This document shows positions 31,808-40,845 of a DNA stretch of 64,000 nt, one piece after another. This DNA is from Streptomyces sp. NBC_01244 (GTDB taxonomy: Bacteria > Actinomycetota > Actinomycetes > Streptomycetales > Streptomycetaceae). Under the pieces are notes generated by a model. That model saw only the letters and a list, made by a program, of their open reading frames with translations. It was not told where the DNA came from and searched no databases. The position numbers and the translations under genes were made by a program. Positions within the stretch are counted from its first letter, which is position 1. The number at the start of each line of letters is the position of its first letter. Where the stretch lies: the NCBI RefSeq assembly GCF_035987325.1, contig NZ_CP108488.1, positions 5,518,001-5,582,000 of the forward strand, given 5' to 3'.

Positions 31808-33049
31808 ATGAGCGATATGCGCGGCTTCAGCCGAAGGGGAGTACTCGGACTCGGACTTGGAGCCGCCGCGGCGGCCGGCATCGCCGGCTGCAGCGTCGGC
31901 GGCCCGTCCGGCACGGGCAACCCGGGCCCGGCCAATCCGACGGGCACCGCCCCGCCCACCGGCCCGGTGGTCAAGCCCATCGGTGACGGATCCACCGCCG
32001 ACACCGGGCCGCAGCCACACCAGCCGGCCGCCCCCGTACCCCTCCAGCCGGGCGAGACCCCGCCGCAGTTCGTGGTGTTCAGCTGGGACGGCGCGGGCGA
32101 GATCGGCAACGGCCTCTTCCCCCGGTTCCTCAAGCTCGCCAAGGACCACGGCGCGGCGATGACCTTCTTCCTCTCGGGCATCTACCTGCTCCCCGAGTCG
32201 AAGAAGAGCCTCTACAAGCCCCCGAACAACCCCGTCGGCGCCTCCGACATCGGGTACCTCAAGGACGAGAACGTCCGCAACACCCTCACGTACGTGCGCG
32301 AGGCCTGGCTCGACGGCCACGAGATAGGCACCCACTTCAACGGGCACTTCTGCGGCGGCTCCGGCTCGGTCGGCAAGTGGACCCCCGAGGACTGGCGGAG
32401 CGAGATCGACCAGGCCGTGTCCTTCGTCACCAACTGGCGCACCAACACCGGCTGGACCGACCTCGAACCGCTGCCCTTCGACTACCGCAAGGAGCTGGTC
32501 GGCGCCCGCACCCCCTGCCTGCTCGGCCAGGACAACCTGCTGCCGACCGCGCAGAAGCTGGGCTGGCGCTACGACTCCAGCTCGCCCGGCGGCCTCCAGC
32601 AGTGGCCGGTCAAGCGCGGGGGCCTGTGGGACCTGCCGCTGCAGTCGCTCCCGTTCCCGGGGCACTCCTTCGAGGTGCTGTCGATGGACTACAACATCCT
32701 CGCGAACCAGTCGAAGAACACCACCAAGGGCGTCCCGTCCAACTACCCGGCCTGGCGCACCCAGGCCACCGCCGCCTACCTCGGCGGCTTCAAGCGGGCC
32801 TACGAGACCAACCGCGCGCCCCTGTTCATCGGCAACCACTTCGAGGAGTGGAACGGCGGCATCTACATGGACGCCGTCGAGGAGTCCCTCAAGGGCATGG
32901 CGGACAAAAAGGACGTACGCCTCGTATCCTTCCGGCAGTTCGCCGACTGGCTGGACGTCCAGGACTCGAGCGTTCTGGCCAAGCTGCGCACCCTCGGACC
33001 CGGCCAGTCGCCGACCGGTGGCTGGGGCACGTATCTCACCGGCGCCTGA
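31808..33049 (+). CDS. Tat-exported lipoprotein with a NodB-like deacetylase fold
   Basis: About 413 residues. The signal FSRRGVLGLGLGAAAAAGIAGC has a twin-arginine motif and a lipobox (IAGC), so it is a Tat lipoprotein. A Pro/Gly/Thr-rich linker follows, then a divergent polysaccharide-deacetylase-like domain with FVVFSWDGAGE (motif-1-like), AMTFFLSGIYLL, HEIGTHFNGHFC (His-x3-His-like) and RTPCLLGQDN. The first catalytic Asp pair is reduced to a single DG, so activity is uncertain. Starts at 31787, 31799, 31808 and 31817 are in frame and none has a good ribosome site. It lies just upstream of the cytochrome c maturation operon. Confidence 0.85.
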   Translation: MSDMRGFSRRGVLGLGLGAAAAAGIAGCSVGGPSGTGNPGPANPTGTAPPTGPVVKPIGDGSTADTGPQPHQPAAPVPLQPGETPPQFVVFSWDGAGEIGNGLFPRFLKLAKDHGAAMTFFLSGIYLLPESKKSLYKPPNNPVGASDIGYLKDENVRNTLTYVREAWLDGHEIGTHFNGHFCGGSGSVGKWTPEDWRSEIDQAVSFVTNWRTNTGWTDLEPLPFDYRKELVGARTPCLLGQDNLLPTAQKLGWRYDSSSPGGLQQWPVKRGGLWDLPLQSLPFPGHSFEVLSMDYNILANQSKNTTKGVPSNYPAWRTQATAAYLGGFKRAYETNRAPLFIGNHFEEWNGGIYMDAVEESLKGMADKKDVRLVSFRQFADWLDVQDSSVLAKLRTLGPGQSPTGGWGTYLTGA

Positions 33050-33116
33050 CCAGCGGCTTAGCACACCCCCCGGGGGGCGCGGAAGATCCGCAAACCGCAC
33101 ATGCGAAACTTTTCAC

Positions 33117-33743
33117 ATGAGCTTTAGCCGCGTCCCTCGGAGCCGCTCGATCAGCGGCCGCGCCACCCTGCTGACCGTGGTGACCCTCACCGGCGCCCTC
33201 ACCCTCACGGCATGCGGGGACGACGGCGGCAAGCCCTCCGGTTCCGCCGGGGGCAACTACGTGACGGGCTCCAGCGGCATCTCCACCGTCGCCAAGGCCG
33301 ACCGCACCGACGCCCCCAAGCTCGACGGGGAGACGGTGGACGGCAAGACCCTGGACACCACCACCCTCAAGGGCAAGGTCGTCGTCCTCAACGTCTGGGG
33401 CTCCTGGTGCCCGCCGTGCCGGGCCGAGGCCCCGTCGTTCGCGAAAGTCGCCAAGGAACTGGAGGCGGCCGGCCAGCCGGTCGCCTTCGTCGGCATCAAC
33501 ACCCGCGACAACACCAAGCAGAACGCGGCCTCCTTCGAAGAGGACTACGGAATCACCTACCCGAGCCTCTTCGACCCGGACGGCAAGCTGATGCTCCGGT
33601 TCCCCAAGGGCACGCTCAACCCGAACGCCATTCCCTCCACGCTCGTCCTCGACAAGGACGGCAAGATCGCCGCCCGAACCCTGGCCGCGCTCAGCGAGGC
33701 GAAGCTGCGCTCGATGATCGACCCGCTGCTCGCGGAGAAGTGA
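33117..33743 (+). CDS. TlpA/ResA-like thiol-disulfide lipoprotein
   Basis: A 208-residue membrane-anchored thioredoxin-fold protein. The signal TLLTVVTLTGALTLTAC ends in a lipobox (LTAC). The TlpA domain has the active site WGSWCPPCRAEAPSF, followed by VGINTRDNTKQNAASFEEDY and the cis-Pro region AIPSTLVLD. It would reduce apocytochrome c cysteines using electrons supplied by CcdA, encoded immediately downstream. It is the first gene of the ccs operon; five bases separate it from the ccdA GTG. Confidence 0.93.
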   Translation: MSFSRVPRSRSISGRATLLTVVTLTGALTLTACGDDGGKPSGSAGGNYVTGSSGISTVAKADRTDAPKLDGETVDGKTLDTTTLKGKVVVLNVWGSWCPPCRAEAPSFAKVAKELEAAGQPVAFVGINTRDNTKQNAASFEEDYGITYPSLFDPDGKLMLRFPKGTLNPNAIPSTLVLDKDGKIAARTLAALSEAKLRSMIDPLLAEK

Positions 33744-33747
33744 CCCC

Positions 33748-34551
33748 GTGGTCACCGAGCTCTCCGCGCTCTCCGCGCTCTCCGAGACCGTGCTCGCCGC
33801 CGAATCGACCGGCGTGAACACGACCGTCCTCAACGGCGGCCTGCTCCTGGCCCTGCCGATCTCGCTGCTCGCCGGGCTGATCTCCTTCTTCTCGCCCTGC
33901 GTGCTGCCGCTGGTCCCCGGCTACCTCTCCTACGTGACCGGCGTCGGCGGAGCCGACCTCGCCGAGGCCCGGCGCGGCCGGATGCTGGGCGGCGCGACCC
34001 TGTTCGTCCTCGGCTTCACGGCCGTGTTCACCTCGACCGGCGCGCTGTTCGGCTTCTTCGGGCGGACCCTCAACTCCAACAAGGACCTCATCTCGCAGGT
34101 GCTCGGCGGTCTGGTGATCCTGCTCGGCCTGTTCTTCATGGGCGCGATCCCCGGTCTGACGATGCGGGAGTTCCGCTTCCACAAGAAGCCGGCGGTGGGC
34201 CTGATCGGCGCGCCCGTACTCGGCGTGCTCTTCGGCCTCGGCTGGACCCCCTGCATGGGCCCGACCCTCGCCGCCGTCGGCACCCTCTCCATCGACCAGG
34301 CGACAGCGGGCCGCGGGGCGCTGCTGACCGTGGTCTTCTGTCTGGGGCTGGGGCTGCCGTTCATCGCCACGGCCCTCGCCTTCCGCAAGGCGCTGGGCGC
34401 CTTCGGCTGGGTGAAGAAGCACTATGCGTGGGTCATGCGGATCGGCGGCGGCATGCTGATCCTGACCGGCCTGCTGCTCGTCACAGGAATGTGGAGCAGC
34501 ATCGTCAGCGAGATGCAGAGCTGGACCAACGGCTTCACGGTGGGGATCTGA
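33748..34551 (+). CDS. ccdA: Cytochrome c biogenesis protein CcdA
   Basis: A 267-residue membrane protein with six hydrophobic segments that passes reducing equivalents from cytoplasmic thioredoxin to the outside thiol lipoprotein. The two conserved cysteines lie in FFSPCVLPLVPGYLSY and LGWTPCMGPTLAAVG, the DsbD/CcdA hallmark. A short N-terminal extension (about 30 residues) precedes the first helix. The GTG at 33748 is four bases after the preceding stop. It is followed by resB after 13 bp. Confidence 0.96.
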   Translation: MVTELSALSALSETVLAAESTGVNTTVLNGGLLLALPISLLAGLISFFSPCVLPLVPGYLSYVTGVGGADLAEARRGRMLGGATLFVLGFTAVFTSTGALFGFFGRTLNSNKDLISQVLGGLVILLGLFFMGAIPGLTMREFRFHKKPAVGLIGAPVLGVLFGLGWTPCMGPTLAAVGTLSIDQATAGRGALLTVVFCLGLGLPFIATALAFRKALGAFGWVKKHYAWVMRIGGGMLILTGLLLVTGMWSSIVSEMQSWTNGFTVGI

Positions 34552-34564
34552 GGACTACACGGAC

Positions 34565-36364
34565 ATGAGTACGACCGACAAGGCGTCCACCGAGGCGCCG
34601 CACGATGCCCCGGAGTCCGAGGATTCCGCTTCCGCCGACGTCTCGGCCGAATCCTCCGCGGAAGCCTCCGCCGAGGCCGCGGCCGGCGCGCAGCTGTCCA
34701 CCGCCCCCCTGGAGGACGCCCCCGGCGGCCCCGTGGGCATCGGGGTGCTCGGCTGGGCCCGCTGGTTCTGGCGGCAGCTCACCTCCATGCGGGTGGCGCT
34801 GATCCTGCTCTTCATGCTGTCGCTGGCGTCCATCCCCGGCTCGCTGGTCCCGCAGAACCAGGTCGACCTGATGAAGGTCGCCGCCTGGAAGAAGGAGCAC
34901 GCCTCCTGGGTGGGAGTCGCCGAGAAGCTCCAGCTCTTCGACGTCTACAGCTCGGTGTGGTTCTCCGCGATCTACCTGCTGCTGTTCATCTCGCTGATCG
35001 GCTGCATCCTGCCGCGTTCCTGGCAGTTCGTCGGACAGCTCACCGGCCGGCCGCCGGCCGCGCCCAAGCGGCTGAAGCGGATGCCCGCGTACACGACGTG
35101 GCGCACGGACAGCTCCCCGGACGAGGTGCTCGCCACCGCGCACGGTCTGCTCGGCCGCCGCCGCTTCCGTACGGAGACCGGCGCGGGATCGGTCGCGGCC
35201 GAGAAGGGCTACCTGCGCGAGGCCGGGAACCTGATCTTCCACGTGGCGCTGATCGTCATGCTGATCGCCTTCGCCTGGGGCCAGTACTTCAAGTCCGAGG
35301 GCGGCAAGCTCGTCCTGCGCGGCAAGGGCTTCTCGAACACGCTCACCCAGTACGACGACTTCAAGGCCGGCGGCCTCTTCGACCCCGACGACCTGCCGCC
35401 CTTCTCCTTCACCCTGGACAAGTTCGACGCCACCTTCGAGCGGACGGGCCCGCAGAAGGGCACCCCGCGGGACTTCAAGGCGTACGTCACCTTCAGCGAC
35501 GGCGCGCACGGCAAGCCGGAGAAGCGCGAGATCCAGGTCAACAAGCCGCTGGAGGTGGACGGCTCCAAGGTCTACCTGCTCGGCCACGGCTACGCGCCGG
35601 TCATCTCGGTGACCGACTCCACCGGCAAGGTGGTCTACAAGGACGCCGTGCCGATGCTGCCGCAGGACGGCAACCTGACCTCCACCGGCGCCGTCAAGGT
35701 CACCGACGGCTACAAGGACAAGGACGGGAAGAAGACGCAGCTCGGCTTCGCCGCGATGTTCGTTCCGACCTTCGCGGGCGCCGGCCAGGGCACGATGTTC
35801 TCGCAGTTCCCGGAGCTGGACTTCCCGGCGCTCGCGCTGAACGCGTGGCACGGCAGCCTCGGGGTGGACTCGGGCCTGCCGCAGAACGTGTACCAGCTGG
35901 ACACCTCCAAGATGGAGCAGTTCAAGACCGAGGACGGCCAGCCGCTCGCGAAGCGGATGCTGCCCGGGGAGACCATGGAACTGCCCGGCGGCCAGGGCAC
36001 CGTGAAGTTCGAGGGCATCGAGCGCTGGGCGACCTTCTCGATCACCCACCAGCCCGGCAGCGGCCTCGCCCTCGCGGGCGCCGTCGCCGCCATCGCCGGA
36101 CTCGCGGGCTCCCTCTTCATCCAGCGCCGCCGGATCTGGGTGCGCGCGTTCCGCGGCAAGGACGGCGTGACCGTCGTCGAGATGGCGGGCCTCGGCCGCA
36201 GCGAGTCCGCCAAGCTCCCCGAGGAGCTGGCGGCCCTGGCCGGCGCGCTCCACGAACAGGCGCCCACGGCGGCGCCCCCGCCGGCCGCCGCCGATACCGC
36301 ACCAGAATCCGACCCTGCAGAACCTGCCGAAGAAGCCGAAGAAGTCGAAGGGGAGCGCGCGTGA
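34565..36364 (+). CDS. resB: Cytochrome c biogenesis protein ResB
   Basis: A 599-residue ResB (Ccs1) protein, half of the System II cytochrome c synthetase that moves heme across the membrane and attaches it. The acidic Ala/Ser/Glu N-terminus is disordered. Helices follow at about 75-95 (MRVALILLFMLSLASIPGSL), 135-155 (YLLLFISLIGCILP) and 220-240, then a large extracytoplasmic domain and a last helix (LALAGAVAAIAGLAGSLFI). The motif SIPGSLVPQ is typical. A Glu/Ala-rich C-terminal tail follows. Its TGA overlaps the ccsB start. Confidence 0.96.
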   Translation: MSTTDKASTEAPHDAPESEDSASADVSAESSAEASAEAAAGAQLSTAPLEDAPGGPVGIGVLGWARWFWRQLTSMRVALILLFMLSLASIPGSLVPQNQVDLMKVAAWKKEHASWVGVAEKLQLFDVYSSVWFSAIYLLLFISLIGCILPRSWQFVGQLTGRPPAAPKRLKRMPAYTTWRTDSSPDEVLATAHGLLGRRRFRTETGAGSVAAEKGYLREAGNLIFHVALIVMLIAFAWGQYFKSEGGKLVLRGKGFSNTLTQYDDFKAGGLFDPDDLPPFSFTLDKFDATFERTGPQKGTPRDFKAYVTFSDGAHGKPEKREIQVNKPLEVDGSKVYLLGHGYAPVISVTDSTGKVVYKDAVPMLPQDGNLTSTGAVKVTDGYKDKDGKKTQLGFAAMFVPTFAGAGQGTMFSQFPELDFPALALNAWHGSLGVDSGLPQNVYQLDTSKMEQFKTEDGQPLAKRMLPGETMELPGGQGTVKFEGIERWATFSITHQPGSGLALAGAVAAIAGLAGSLFIQRRRIWVRAFRGKDGVTVVEMAGLGRSESAKLPEELAALAGALHEQAPTAAPPPAAADTAPESDPAEPAEEAEEVEGERA

Positions 36365-37455
36365 TGCAGCTCGCGGCCGCAGCCAACGAGAGTCTGGCTC
36401 ACCTCAGCAACAACCTGATCTACGCGTCCATGGCGGTCTACACCCTCGCCTTCTTCGCCCACATCGCCGAGTGGATCTTCGGCAGCCGCAGCAAGGTGGC
36501 CCGTACGGCCGCCGCGCTCACCCGGTCCGGGGACGCCTCCGCGGCCGAGGCCGCCGCTCCCGCCGTCCAGGTGCGGGGCAAGGCCGGTACCGCCGTCCTC
36601 GACAAGCCCAAGGTGGTCACGCGCAGCGCCGCCGGCACCCGTGACGTCCCGGACGGCCCCGGCGCGGCCGGCGGCACCGTCCAGGGCGACCTGTACGGGC
36701 GCATCGCGATCTCGCTGACCACCCTCGGCTTCCTGCTCGCGGCGGGCGGGGTCGGCGCCCGCGCGATGTCCGTGGAGCGCGCCCCCTGGGGCAACATGTA
36801 CGAGTTCTCGATCACCTTCTCCACGGTGGCCGTCGGCGCGTACCTGCTGCTCCTCGCGCTGAAGAAGAACGTCCGCTGGCTCGGCCTGTTCCTGGTCACC
36901 ACGGTCCTGCTCGACCTGGGCATCGCCACCACGGTGCTCTACACCGACAGCGACCAGCTGGTCCCCGCGCTGAAGTCGTACTGGCTGCTGATCCATGTCT
37001 CCACCGCGATCATCTGCGGTGCGGTCTTCTACATCGGCGCGGCCGGCGCGGTCATGTACCTCTTCCGCGACTCCTACGAGGCGAAGCTCGCGCGCGGCGG
37101 CAAGCCGGGCAAGTTCGCCACCTCGGTCTGGGAGCGCTTCCCGTCGGCGGCCTCGCTCGACAAGTTCTCGTACCGCATCAACGCGGCCGTCTTCCCGCTG
37201 TGGACCTTCACGATCATCGCGGGCGCGATCTGGGCCGGCGACGCGTGGGGCCGCTACTGGGGCTGGGACCCCAAGGAGGTCTGGTCCTTCGTGACCTGGG
37301 TGGCGTACGCCTGCTACCTGCACGCCCGTGCCACCGCCGGCTGGAAGGGCCGCAAGGCCGCGTACCTCGCGCTCTTCGCGTTCGCCTGCTGGATCTGGAA
37401 CTACTACGGCGTGAACATCCTGCTGAGCGGCAAGCACTCGTACGCGGGCGTCTGA
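36364..37455 (+). CDS. ccsB: Cytochrome c biogenesis protein CcsB (CcsA family)
   Basis: A 363-residue multi-pass protein, the other half of the System II heme-lyase. The tryptophan-rich heme-handling motif is WGRYWGWDPKEVWSFVTW near residue 295. Conserved histidines appear in YWLLIHVSTAII and in the first segment YTLAFFAHIAEW. ATG 36364 overlaps the resB TGA by one base; GTG 36361 is equally possible. A linker of about 60 Ala/Arg-rich residues separates helices 1 and 2. It ends before a 20-bp-stem terminator. Confidence 0.95.
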   Translation: MQLAAAANESLAHLSNNLIYASMAVYTLAFFAHIAEWIFGSRSKVARTAAALTRSGDASAAEAAAPAVQVRGKAGTAVLDKPKVVTRSAAGTRDVPDGPGAAGGTVQGDLYGRIAISLTTLGFLLAAGGVGARAMSVERAPWGNMYEFSITFSTVAVGAYLLLLALKKNVRWLGLFLVTTVLLDLGIATTVLYTDSDQLVPALKSYWLLIHVSTAIICGAVFYIGAAGAVMYLFRDSYEAKLARGGKPGKFATSVWERFPSAASLDKFSYRINAAVFPLWTFTIIAGAIWAGDAWGRYWGWDPKEVWSFVTWVAYACYLHARATAGWKGRKAAYLALFAFACWIWNYYGVNILLSGKHSYAGV

Positions 37456-37466
37456 CCCCGTCGGAC

Positions 37467-37520
37467 GGAACACAGGAGGGGCCGGGCAGCCGAAAGGCGG
37501 CCCGGCCCCTCCTGTGTTCC
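37467..37520. terminator. Strong bidirectional terminator after ccsB
   Basis: A perfect 20-bp stem (37467-37486 with 37501-37520) with a 14-nt loop that itself holds a GCC-GAAA-GGC mini-stem. It lies between the convergent ccsB and MarR stops. Confidence 0.9.
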
Positions 37521-37527
37521 CTCCCCG

Positions 37528-38004
37528 TCACCAGGCGGGGCGCAGCGGCGGGAGGGGGCCGTCCCCGTTCAGGGTGCGCACCAGGCGGCCCAGTTCGGCG
37601 CGCAGCGCGCCGAGGTCGACGCTGCCGCGGCCGAGTTCGGCCTCCAGCTCGTGCAGGACCCGTCCGGCGGCCCCCAGGTGGGCGGTCGCGGCCTCCGTGA
37701 GGACCACCAGCTTGCGCCGGCCGCCCTCGGGGTGCGGGGTGCGGCGCAGGTAGCCGCGCCGCTCCAGGTCGTCGACGAGTTGCCCGGCGGCCTGCTTGGT
37801 CACCCCGAGCCGCTCGGCGAGCTCGGTGGCGGTGGCGCCGGAGGTCCCCAGGGCCTGGAAGGCCATGCCGTGCAGGGGGCGCAGGCCGTCGGCGTACCCG
37901 GCTTCGTCGAGGCGGCGGGTGAACTCGCCGAGCAGGAGCTGGAAGCCGAGGCCGAGCAGGAAGGTCAGCTCGATGTCGGGTCCGGCGTTCTCGTGGATGG
38001 TCAC
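37528..38004 (-). CDS. MarR family transcriptional regulator
   Basis: About 158 residues. The winged helix includes ATELAERLGVTKQAAGQLVDDLERRGYL and the wing RTPHPEGGRRKLVVLTE, as in MarR. GTG 38004 is used; longer readings would run into the palindrome at 38023-38068. It is divergent from a cupin gene with a 46-nt perfect dyad between them, so autoregulation and control of the cupin gene are likely. Confidence 0.9.
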   Translation of the reverse strand: MTIHENAGPDIELTFLLGLGFQLLLGEFTRRLDEAGYADGLRPLHGMAFQALGTSGATATELAERLGVTKQAAGQLVDDLERRGYLRRTPHPEGGRRKLVVLTEAATAHLGAAGRVLHELEAELGRGSVDLGALRAELGRLVRTLNGDGPLPPLRPAW

Positions 38005-38022
38005 GGAAACATGGTGACACAC

Positions 38023-38068
38023 GTGAGTCAAGCTGCTTTACTCATCTGAGTAAAGCAGCTTGACTCAC
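38023..38068. promoter_or_regulatory. 46-nt perfect palindrome between MarR and cupin genes
   Basis: Arms 38023-38044 and 38047-38068 are exact inverse complements over 22 bp, with a 2-nt centre (TC). It starts 18 bp upstream of the MarR GTG and ends 29 bp before the cupin GTG. It also contains TTTACTCA-TC-TGAGTAAA at the centre. Very probably the operator of the MarR protein (inference). Confidence 0.85.
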
Positions 38069-38097
38069 TCGCCTGCCCCGGAAGCGAAGGAATCGCC

Positions 38098-38469
38098 GTG
38101 CGCGTCATCACCCCGTCCCCCGACCACGTCACCACCACCCCGAACGCGACCATGACCGGCTTCGCCTCCCCCAGCCGGGGCAGCGCCGAACTGAGCACCT
38201 GGCACGCCGCCATCCCTGCCGGAATCACCGGCCCCGAGCACTCCGTCAGCCGCGAGCAGGTCTGGACGGTCACCGTCGGCGCCCTGGACGTCACCTGCGG
38301 CGGCCGCACCGAGAAGGTCGCCGCGGGCGAGGCCGTGGTGCTACCCCCGGACGTCCTGCGCCACGTCCACGCCCTGGCGGACACCGAGGTGTACGTCGCC
38401 ATGCGCGCCGACGGCCTCGTCTCCGTCCCCGGCACCGAGGGCACCCGCCCCCTGCCCTGGGCGGTGTGA
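38098..38469 (+). CDS. Cupin domain protein
   Basis: A 123-residue single-cupin protein. Strand pattern and metal-type residues are in HAAIPAGITGPEHSVSREQV (motif 1 region), followed by VTCGGRTEKVAAGEAVVLP and DVLRHVHALAD (motif 2 His). It is a small cytoplasmic beta-barrel, with unknown substrate. GTG 38098 follows GAAGGAATC. It is divergent from the MarR gene across the 46-nt palindrome. Its last 129 bases are overlapped on the other strand by the MFS gene's 3' end. Confidence 0.87.
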   Translation: MRVITPSPDHVTTTPNATMTGFASPSRGSAELSTWHAAIPAGITGPEHSVSREQVWTVTVGALDVTCGGRTEKVAAGEAVVLPPDVLRHVHALADTEVYVAMRADGLVSVPGTEGTRPLPWAV

Positions 38470-39822
38470 GCCTCGCCGGAGCCCCGGCAGGCTGACGGCC
38501 GCGGCCACCAGGACCGCCGCGAAGGGGACGAGCAGCGCCGCCCGGTACCCCGCTGGTGTGACGGGGTCGGCGGCGCCGGCCGCCACCCCCGTCACACCGG
38601 CCAGCCCGAGCGCCGCGCCGAACTGGAACGCCGTGTAGAGGAGACCGCCCGCCAGGCCCTGCTCCTCCTCCGCGACCCCCTCGGTGGCGACGATGGTCAG
38701 CGGCCCGTAGACCAGGGCGAAGGCCAGGCCGAGCAGGATCAGGCCCGGCAGCATCAGCAGGTAGGGCCAGTCGGCGCCCAGCGGCAGGAACAGCCCGTAC
38801 GCCAGCGCCGCCAGCAGCAGGCCGCCGAAGATCAGCCGGCCGTTCCCGTACCGCGCCACCAGCTTCGGCACCACGGTCGGCGAGAGGACCGCGTCGATCC
38901 CGATCACCAGCATCGCGAGGCTGGTCTGGAGCGTGGACCAGCCGCGCAGTTCCTGGAGGTAGAGCACCACCAGGAACTGGAAGCCGAAGAACGCGGCAGA
39001 GAACAGCAGCGCCGCCGCATTGGCCCGCAGCAGCCCGGGCGAGCGCAGGATCCCGAGCCGGACCAGGGGCTCCGCCGTGCGCCGCTCGACGAGGGCGAAC
39101 GCCCCGAGCAGGGCCAGCCCCGCCACCGCGGGCAGCGCCGCGAGCTCCTCCACACCGAGGACGAGCAGGACGACGCCCGCGGTCACGAGCACCCCGCCCC
39201 ACACGTCGATCCGGCCCCGGCCCCGGCGCGCGCCCGGTTCGCCATCGGCGGCCTTCGGTACGAAGGTCAGCGCGCCCGCCAGGATCAGCGCGGCCAGTGC
39301 CACGGGAGCGAAGAACACCCAGCGCCAGCCCACCGAGGCGAGCAGCCCGCCCGCGACCAGCCCGACGGAGAACCCGGCCGCCGCCGTGCCCGAGTACACG
39401 AGCAGCGCCTTCTCGCGCTGGGGGCCCTCGTCGAAGCCGGTGGTGATGATGGACAGGCCCGCCGGGGTCATGAAGGCGGCGGCGACCCCGGTCACGAAGC
39501 GGGCGGCGATCAGCTGCCAGCCCTCGGTGGCGAGTCCGCCGAGCCCGGAGAAGAGCAGGAACACCGTCAGCCAGCCGATGAACATCCGGCGGCGTCCGAA
39601 GAGATCGGCCGCACGGCCGCCGAGCAGCATGAAGCCGCCGTAGCCGAGCACGTAGGCGCTCATCACCCACTGGAGCGTGCCGGTTTCGAGGCCGAGGTCG
39701 GCGCGGATGGACGGCAGGGCCACGTTCAGCATCGCGACGTCGATGCCTTCGAGGAAGATGGCGCCGCACAGGACGAGCAGGACGCCGAGTCGGCGCCCGC
39801 GGATGGAATGGAGGGAGTCCAC
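38341..39822 (-). CDS. MFS transporter (14-TM DHA2-type), C-terminus running into antisense of the cupin gene
   Basis: A 493-residue exporter. Motif A-like LGGRAADLFGRRRMFI is near residue 70, and motif C-like TGVAAAFMTPAGLSIITTG follows. About 14 hydrophobic segments are seen, so it is DHA2-like, a proton-driven drug or metabolite efflux pump. The last 42 residues (after LPGLRRGS) are not hydrophobic and read from the antisense strand of the cupin gene, suggesting loss of the original stop. GTG 39822 is used. It is divergent from a LysR gene, which probably controls it. Confidence 0.9.
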   Translation of the reverse strand: MDSLHSIRGRRLGVLLVLCGAIFLEGIDVAMLNVALPSIRADLGLETGTLQWVMSAYVLGYGGFMLLGGRAADLFGRRRMFIGWLTVFLLFSGLGGLATEGWQLIAARFVTGVAAAFMTPAGLSIITTGFDEGPQREKALLVYSGTAAAGFSVGLVAGGLLASVGWRWVFFAPVALAALILAGALTFVPKAADGEPGARRGRGRIDVWGGVLVTAGVVLLVLGVEELAALPAVAGLALLGAFALVERRTAEPLVRLGILRSPGLLRANAAALLFSAAFFGFQFLVVLYLQELRGWSTLQTSLAMLVIGIDAVLSPTVVPKLVARYGNGRLIFGGLLLAALAYGLFLPLGADWPYLLMLPGLILLGLAFALVYGPLTIVATEGVAEEEQGLAGGLLYTAFQFGAALGLAGVTGVAAGAADPVTPAGYRAALLVPFAAVLVAAAVSLPGLRRGSHRPGQGAGALGAGDGDEAVGAHGDVHLGVRQGVDVAQDVRG

Positions 39823-39933
39823 GGAAGGACCTCGCAGGATGGAGGGAGGGAAGAGCGGGAAGTTGCCGGCTCAACCACCCTCGCCCGCCACCCGTACGGG
39901 AACAACGCCGAAGACCTCAACGTTCGTTCAGCC

Positions 39934-40845
39934 ATGCTTACCGATCGCGATGAGCTGGACTGCTTCCTGATCCTGGCCGAGGAACTGCACTTCGGCCGCA
40001 CCGCCGAGCGCATGCTGCTCTCCCGGGCCCGCGTCAGCCAGCTCGTGCAGCGCCTCGAGCGGCGCGTCGGCGCCCGGCTCTTCCTGCGTACCAGCCGCAG
40101 CGTCGCCCTCACCTCGCTCGGCGCCCAGCTCCGCGCCGACCTGGAACCCCACCACCGCGGCATCGCCGCCGCCCTGGACCGGGCCGCCGCGACGGCCCGC
40201 GCCGCGGACGGGGTGCTGCACGTCGGCTTCACCACCCCGCCCGCCGGTGAACTCGTCCTGCGCGCCGCGCAGGCCCTGCGCAGCACGCACCCCGGCATCA
40301 CCGTCGAGGTGTGCGAGGTGCCGCTCTCCGACCCGTACGGGCAACTGCGCGGCGGGGCCTTCGACGTGGCCTTCGCCGAGTTCCCGGTGCGCGAACCCGA
40401 TCTGGGGGAGGGGCCGGCGCTGTTCACCGAGGCGCGGGCGCTGGCCGTGTCGGCAGGGCATCCGCTGGCCGCACGGGACTCCGTGACGCTGGAGGAACTG
40501 GCGGGGGTCGCACTGCTGGGCGTCGCCGGGGACCTGCCCGCGTACCTGCGCGAACACCAGGCTCCGGCGCGCACCCCGGCCGGGCGACCGATCCGGCGCG
40601 GCCCGGAGGTGACGAACCTCCAGGAGGCCCTGATGCTGGTCGCCGCCGGCCGGGGCGCCCTGCTGACATCGGCTCACGCCGCGGCCTACCACGCCCGGCC
40701 CGGGGTCACCCACGTCCCCGTGGCCGACGCCGAGCCGGTCGGGTACGGGCTGGTCTGGCGCGCGGGTGAGGACACCGGGGCCGTACGGGCCTTCGCGCAG
40801 GCGGCGCAGCGGGCGGCGGCACGGGCGGGCGCCGCAGCCCCGTAG
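39934..40845 (+). CDS. LysR family transcriptional regulator
   Basis: A 303-residue LTTR. The N-terminal helix-turn-helix spans HFGRTAERMLLSRARVSQLVQRLE, and the effector-binding domain begins at GVLHVGFTTPPAG. It is divergent from the MFS pump with 111 bp between starts, the usual arrangement for LysR control of a neighbour. ATG 39934 is chosen. The stop TAG lies inside a 15-bp tandem repeat. Confidence 0.93.
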   Translation: MLTDRDELDCFLILAEELHFGRTAERMLLSRARVSQLVQRLERRVGARLFLRTSRSVALTSLGAQLRADLEPHHRGIAAALDRAAATARAADGVLHVGFTTPPAGELVLRAAQALRSTHPGITVEVCEVPLSDPYGQLRGGAFDVAFAEFPVREPDLGEGPALFTEARALAVSAGHPLAARDSVTLEELAGVALLGVAGDLPAYLREHQAPARTPAGRPIRRGPEVTNLQEALMLVAAGRGALLTSAHAAAYHARPGVTHVPVADAEPVGYGLVWRAGEDTGAVRAFAQAAQRAAARAGAAAP

